A DNA stretch of 64,000 nucleotides, from positions 1 to 64,000 of the forward strand of contig JBFGZQ010000015.1 of NCBI GenBank assembly GCA_041586735.1, written 5' to 3'. Made by a program: the position numbers and the translations under genes. Shown piece after piece: positions 62,508 to 64,000 of this stretch. Within the stretch, counting starts at the first letter, position 1; every line of letters begins with the position of its first letter. The DNA is from Motiliproteus sp041586735. GTDB taxonomy: Bacteria; Pseudomonadota; Gammaproteobacteria; Pseudomonadales; Balneatricaceae. Below the pieces are notes generated by a model, which was not told the DNA's origin, did no database searches, and saw only the letters and a program-made list of their open reading frames with translations.

Positions 62508-62537
62508 ACGCAACCTCGGTATCTACCGGGGTTGCGT
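62508..62537 (+). repeat. 13-bp-stem hairpin between binding protein and permease
   Basis: ACGCAACCTCGGT pairs with ACCGGGGTTGCGT over ATCT. Such hairpins often protect the 3' end of the abundant binding-protein mRNA. Confidence 0.65.
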
Positions 62538-62586
62538 GAACCTGTGCCCAGGTGCTGATCCGCTTCCAATCAAAGGGTGATCAAAT

Positions 62587-63528
62587 ATGGAGCAGATTAT
62601 TTTTTCCCTACTGAACGGCGTTATTTACGGGCTGCTGTTATTCATGGTCTCGGCCGGCCTGACGCTGATCTTCGGTATGATGGGTGTGCTGAATTTTGCA
62701 CACGCATCCTTTTACATGGTCGGGGCCTATCTGGCCTATACGCTACAGCCGTTGACCGGCTTTTGGCTGGCGATCGTGATTGCGCCGCTACTGGTGGCAG
62801 CGCTCGGCGCATTCGTCGAGCGCTTCATCCTGAGGCGGGTTCATGCCTTCGGCCATGCGCATGAGTTGCTGGTGACCTTCGGGCTTGCGGTGGTGATCGC
62901 CGAGGTGATCAAGATACTTTACGGCAATTTCCCGGTTGACTACCGGGTTCCGTCCAGTCTGAACTTTTCGGTTTTTTCCCTGGGCGGGATGGAATATCCC
63001 TTCTATCGACTGCTCATGGGCGGTGTCGCGCTGGTGATGTTTATCGTGCTGTATCTGCTGCTGACGAGAACACGGGTCGGCATCGTCGTGCGCGCGGCGA
63101 TTCATCGCCCGCGCATGGTCGAAGCACTTGGCCACAACGTGCCGGTCGTCTTCATGAGCATCTTCGGTATGGGGGCCTTCTTGGCCGGGTTGGCCGGGGC
63201 GATCGCTGGAGCCTTCTACACCACCAACCCGAACATGGCGCTGGAGTTAGGCATTGTGGTTTTCGTCGTGGTCGTCATCGGCGGGCTCGGTTCAATGGAA
63301 GGGGCGATGCTCGCCTCGCTTCTGATCGGGGTGGTGACATCGCTGGCCGTTAGCGTGAACGCATCGCTGGCTGACCTGCTCGACAGCTTCGGTCTGGGTG
63401 ATTGGGCGCGCGAGGTGGGCGGTGTGATGACGCTGCAACTCTCCAGTCTCGCCGCTACGTTGCCGTTCTTCCTGATGTTGTTAATTCTGCTGACTCGCCC
63501 ATCGGGGTTGATGGGCGAGAAGGAGTGA
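62587..63528 (+). CDS. livH: ABC importer permease (LivH type)
   Basis: A 313-residue membrane protein with about eight segments: GLLLFMVSAGLTLIFGMMGVLNFAHASFYMVGAYLA at the N-terminus is the LivH signature, and GLGSMEGAMLASLLIGV near 237 is the coupling region. AAGGGTGATC precedes the ATG. Confidence 0.92.
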   Translation: MEQIIFSLLNGVIYGLLLFMVSAGLTLIFGMMGVLNFAHASFYMVGAYLAYTLQPLTGFWLAIVIAPLLVAALGAFVERFILRRVHAFGHAHELLVTFGLAVVIAEVIKILYGNFPVDYRVPSSLNFSVFSLGGMEYPFYRLLMGGVALVMFIVLYLLLTRTRVGIVVRAAIHRPRMVEALGHNVPVVFMSIFGMGAFLAGLAGAIAGAFYTTNPNMALELGIVVFVVVVIGGLGSMEGAMLASLLIGVVTSLAVSVNASLADLLDSFGLGDWAREVGGVMTLQLSSLAATLPFFLMLLILLTRPSGLMGEKE

Positions 63529-63535
63529 TCTGATA

Positions 63536-64000
63536 ATGAAAAAACTACTCATTGTCGCCATCGTTCTGGTTCTACTGGTGGCGCTTCCTGCGCTGGTTGC
63601 CGAGTCGATGCTGAATGCCTCAGTACAAATGCTGATTGCGGCGCTGTTCGCTACGGCGTTCGCGCTGCTGTGCGGACAGGCCGGGATGCTGTCCTTCGGT
63701 CATGCGGCCTATTTTGGGGTGGGGGCCTTTGCTACCGTCCACGCGATGAATGCCTTTGGCGGGGAGGGGCTCCTGTCGACGCCCCTGCTACCGCTGGTGG
63801 GGGCTCTGATCGGGTTAGTTGTGGGGCTTGGTGCGGGCTATTTCTCGACCAAACGTACTGGTACGTATTTCGCGATGATCACCTTGGCACTGGCCGAGCT
63901 GTTGCACTCGCTGGCACCACACCTGAAGGGGTTCTTCGGTGGTGAAGCGGGAATTTCCTCATTCCGGATGCCGGCCTGGGGCTTCGAGTTCGGGTCGACC
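63536..64000 (+). CDS. livM: ABC importer permease (LivM type), partial
   Basis: Begins at ATG 63536, 7 bp after livH, and runs open to the window edge (155 codons). MLIAALFATAFALLCGQAGMLSFGHAAYFGVGAF and the later TKRTGTYFAMITLALAEL are typical of LivM. The 3' part and presumably livG and livF lie outside. Confidence 0.9.
   Translation, partial: MKKLLIVAIVLVLLVALPALVAESMLNASVQMLIAALFATAFALLCGQAGMLSFGHAAYFGVGAFATVHAMNAFGGEGLLSTPLLPLVGALIGLVVGLGAGYFSTKRTGTYFAMITLALAELLHSLAPHLKGFFGGEAGISSFRMPAWGFEFGST

Overview
The window looks like chromosomal DNA of a heterotrophic, probably marine gammaproteobacterium. This rests on the conserved block nudF-yqiB-cpdA-yqiA-parE-parC, a MmsR-regulated valine-catabolic cluster, a PatZ-type protein acetyltransferase, a TRAP transporter and the general protein style. 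I could not compute similarity, so the genus is open. No rRNA, tRNA, CRISPR array or phage was seen.

Layout. 0.4-2 kb: a PLP transsulfuration enzyme and a small hypothetical gene. 2.1-9.4 kb: distal valine/isobutyrate catabolism (mmsR, mmsA, acyl-CoA dehydrogenase, enoyl-CoA hydratase, 3-hydroxyisobutyryl-CoA hydrolase, mmsB) plus a hot-dog thioesterase. 9.6-17.4 kb: housekeeping and signalling genes, comprising a GGDEF protein with a decayed EAL domain, a LOG-family protein, a LemA/M48 peptidase pair, endonuclease IV and a duplicated-domain lipoprotein.

17.6-37.1 kb: the most interesting part, a CoA-dependent catabolic island. It holds acyl-CoA dehydrogenase, three enoyl-CoA hydratase-family proteins, two SDRs (one BadH-like), an MFS permease, a Pat-type acetyltransferase, a TetR regulator, a benzoate/2-aminobenzoate-CoA-ligase-like enzyme, an HSL-type esterase, a two-domain 3-hydroxyacyl-CoA dehydrogenase, UspA and a complete TRAP transporter. 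Nine copies of a 14-bp palindrome-like element (TGA-N-T...TCA) lie before six transcription units here. I read them as operators of the local TetR protein, which would make the island one regulon for uptake, CoA activation and beta-oxidation-like breakdown of an unidentified ring or branched carboxylic acid.

37.2-39.0 kb: an IS66 transposase remnant and an intact IS1202/ISNCY-type insertion sequence with a 16-bp target duplication. 39-50.8 kb: core genes (ppc, hemY, nudF, yqiB, cpdA, yqiA, parE, parC, a uracil/hypoxanthine-DNA-glycosylase-like gene). 51-61 kb: a decayed zone with fragments of an iron alcohol dehydrogenase, focA, gshA and IS1380- and IS110-type transposases, around working glutathione-dependent formaldehyde detoxification genes (frmA, frmB), a class III adenylate cyclase and a LysR regulator. 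61.2-64 kb: the start of a LivJ/LivH/LivM-type ABC importer, cut by the window edge.

Short tandem repeats of 12-14 bp recur beside or inside genes, which looks like a trait of this genome.
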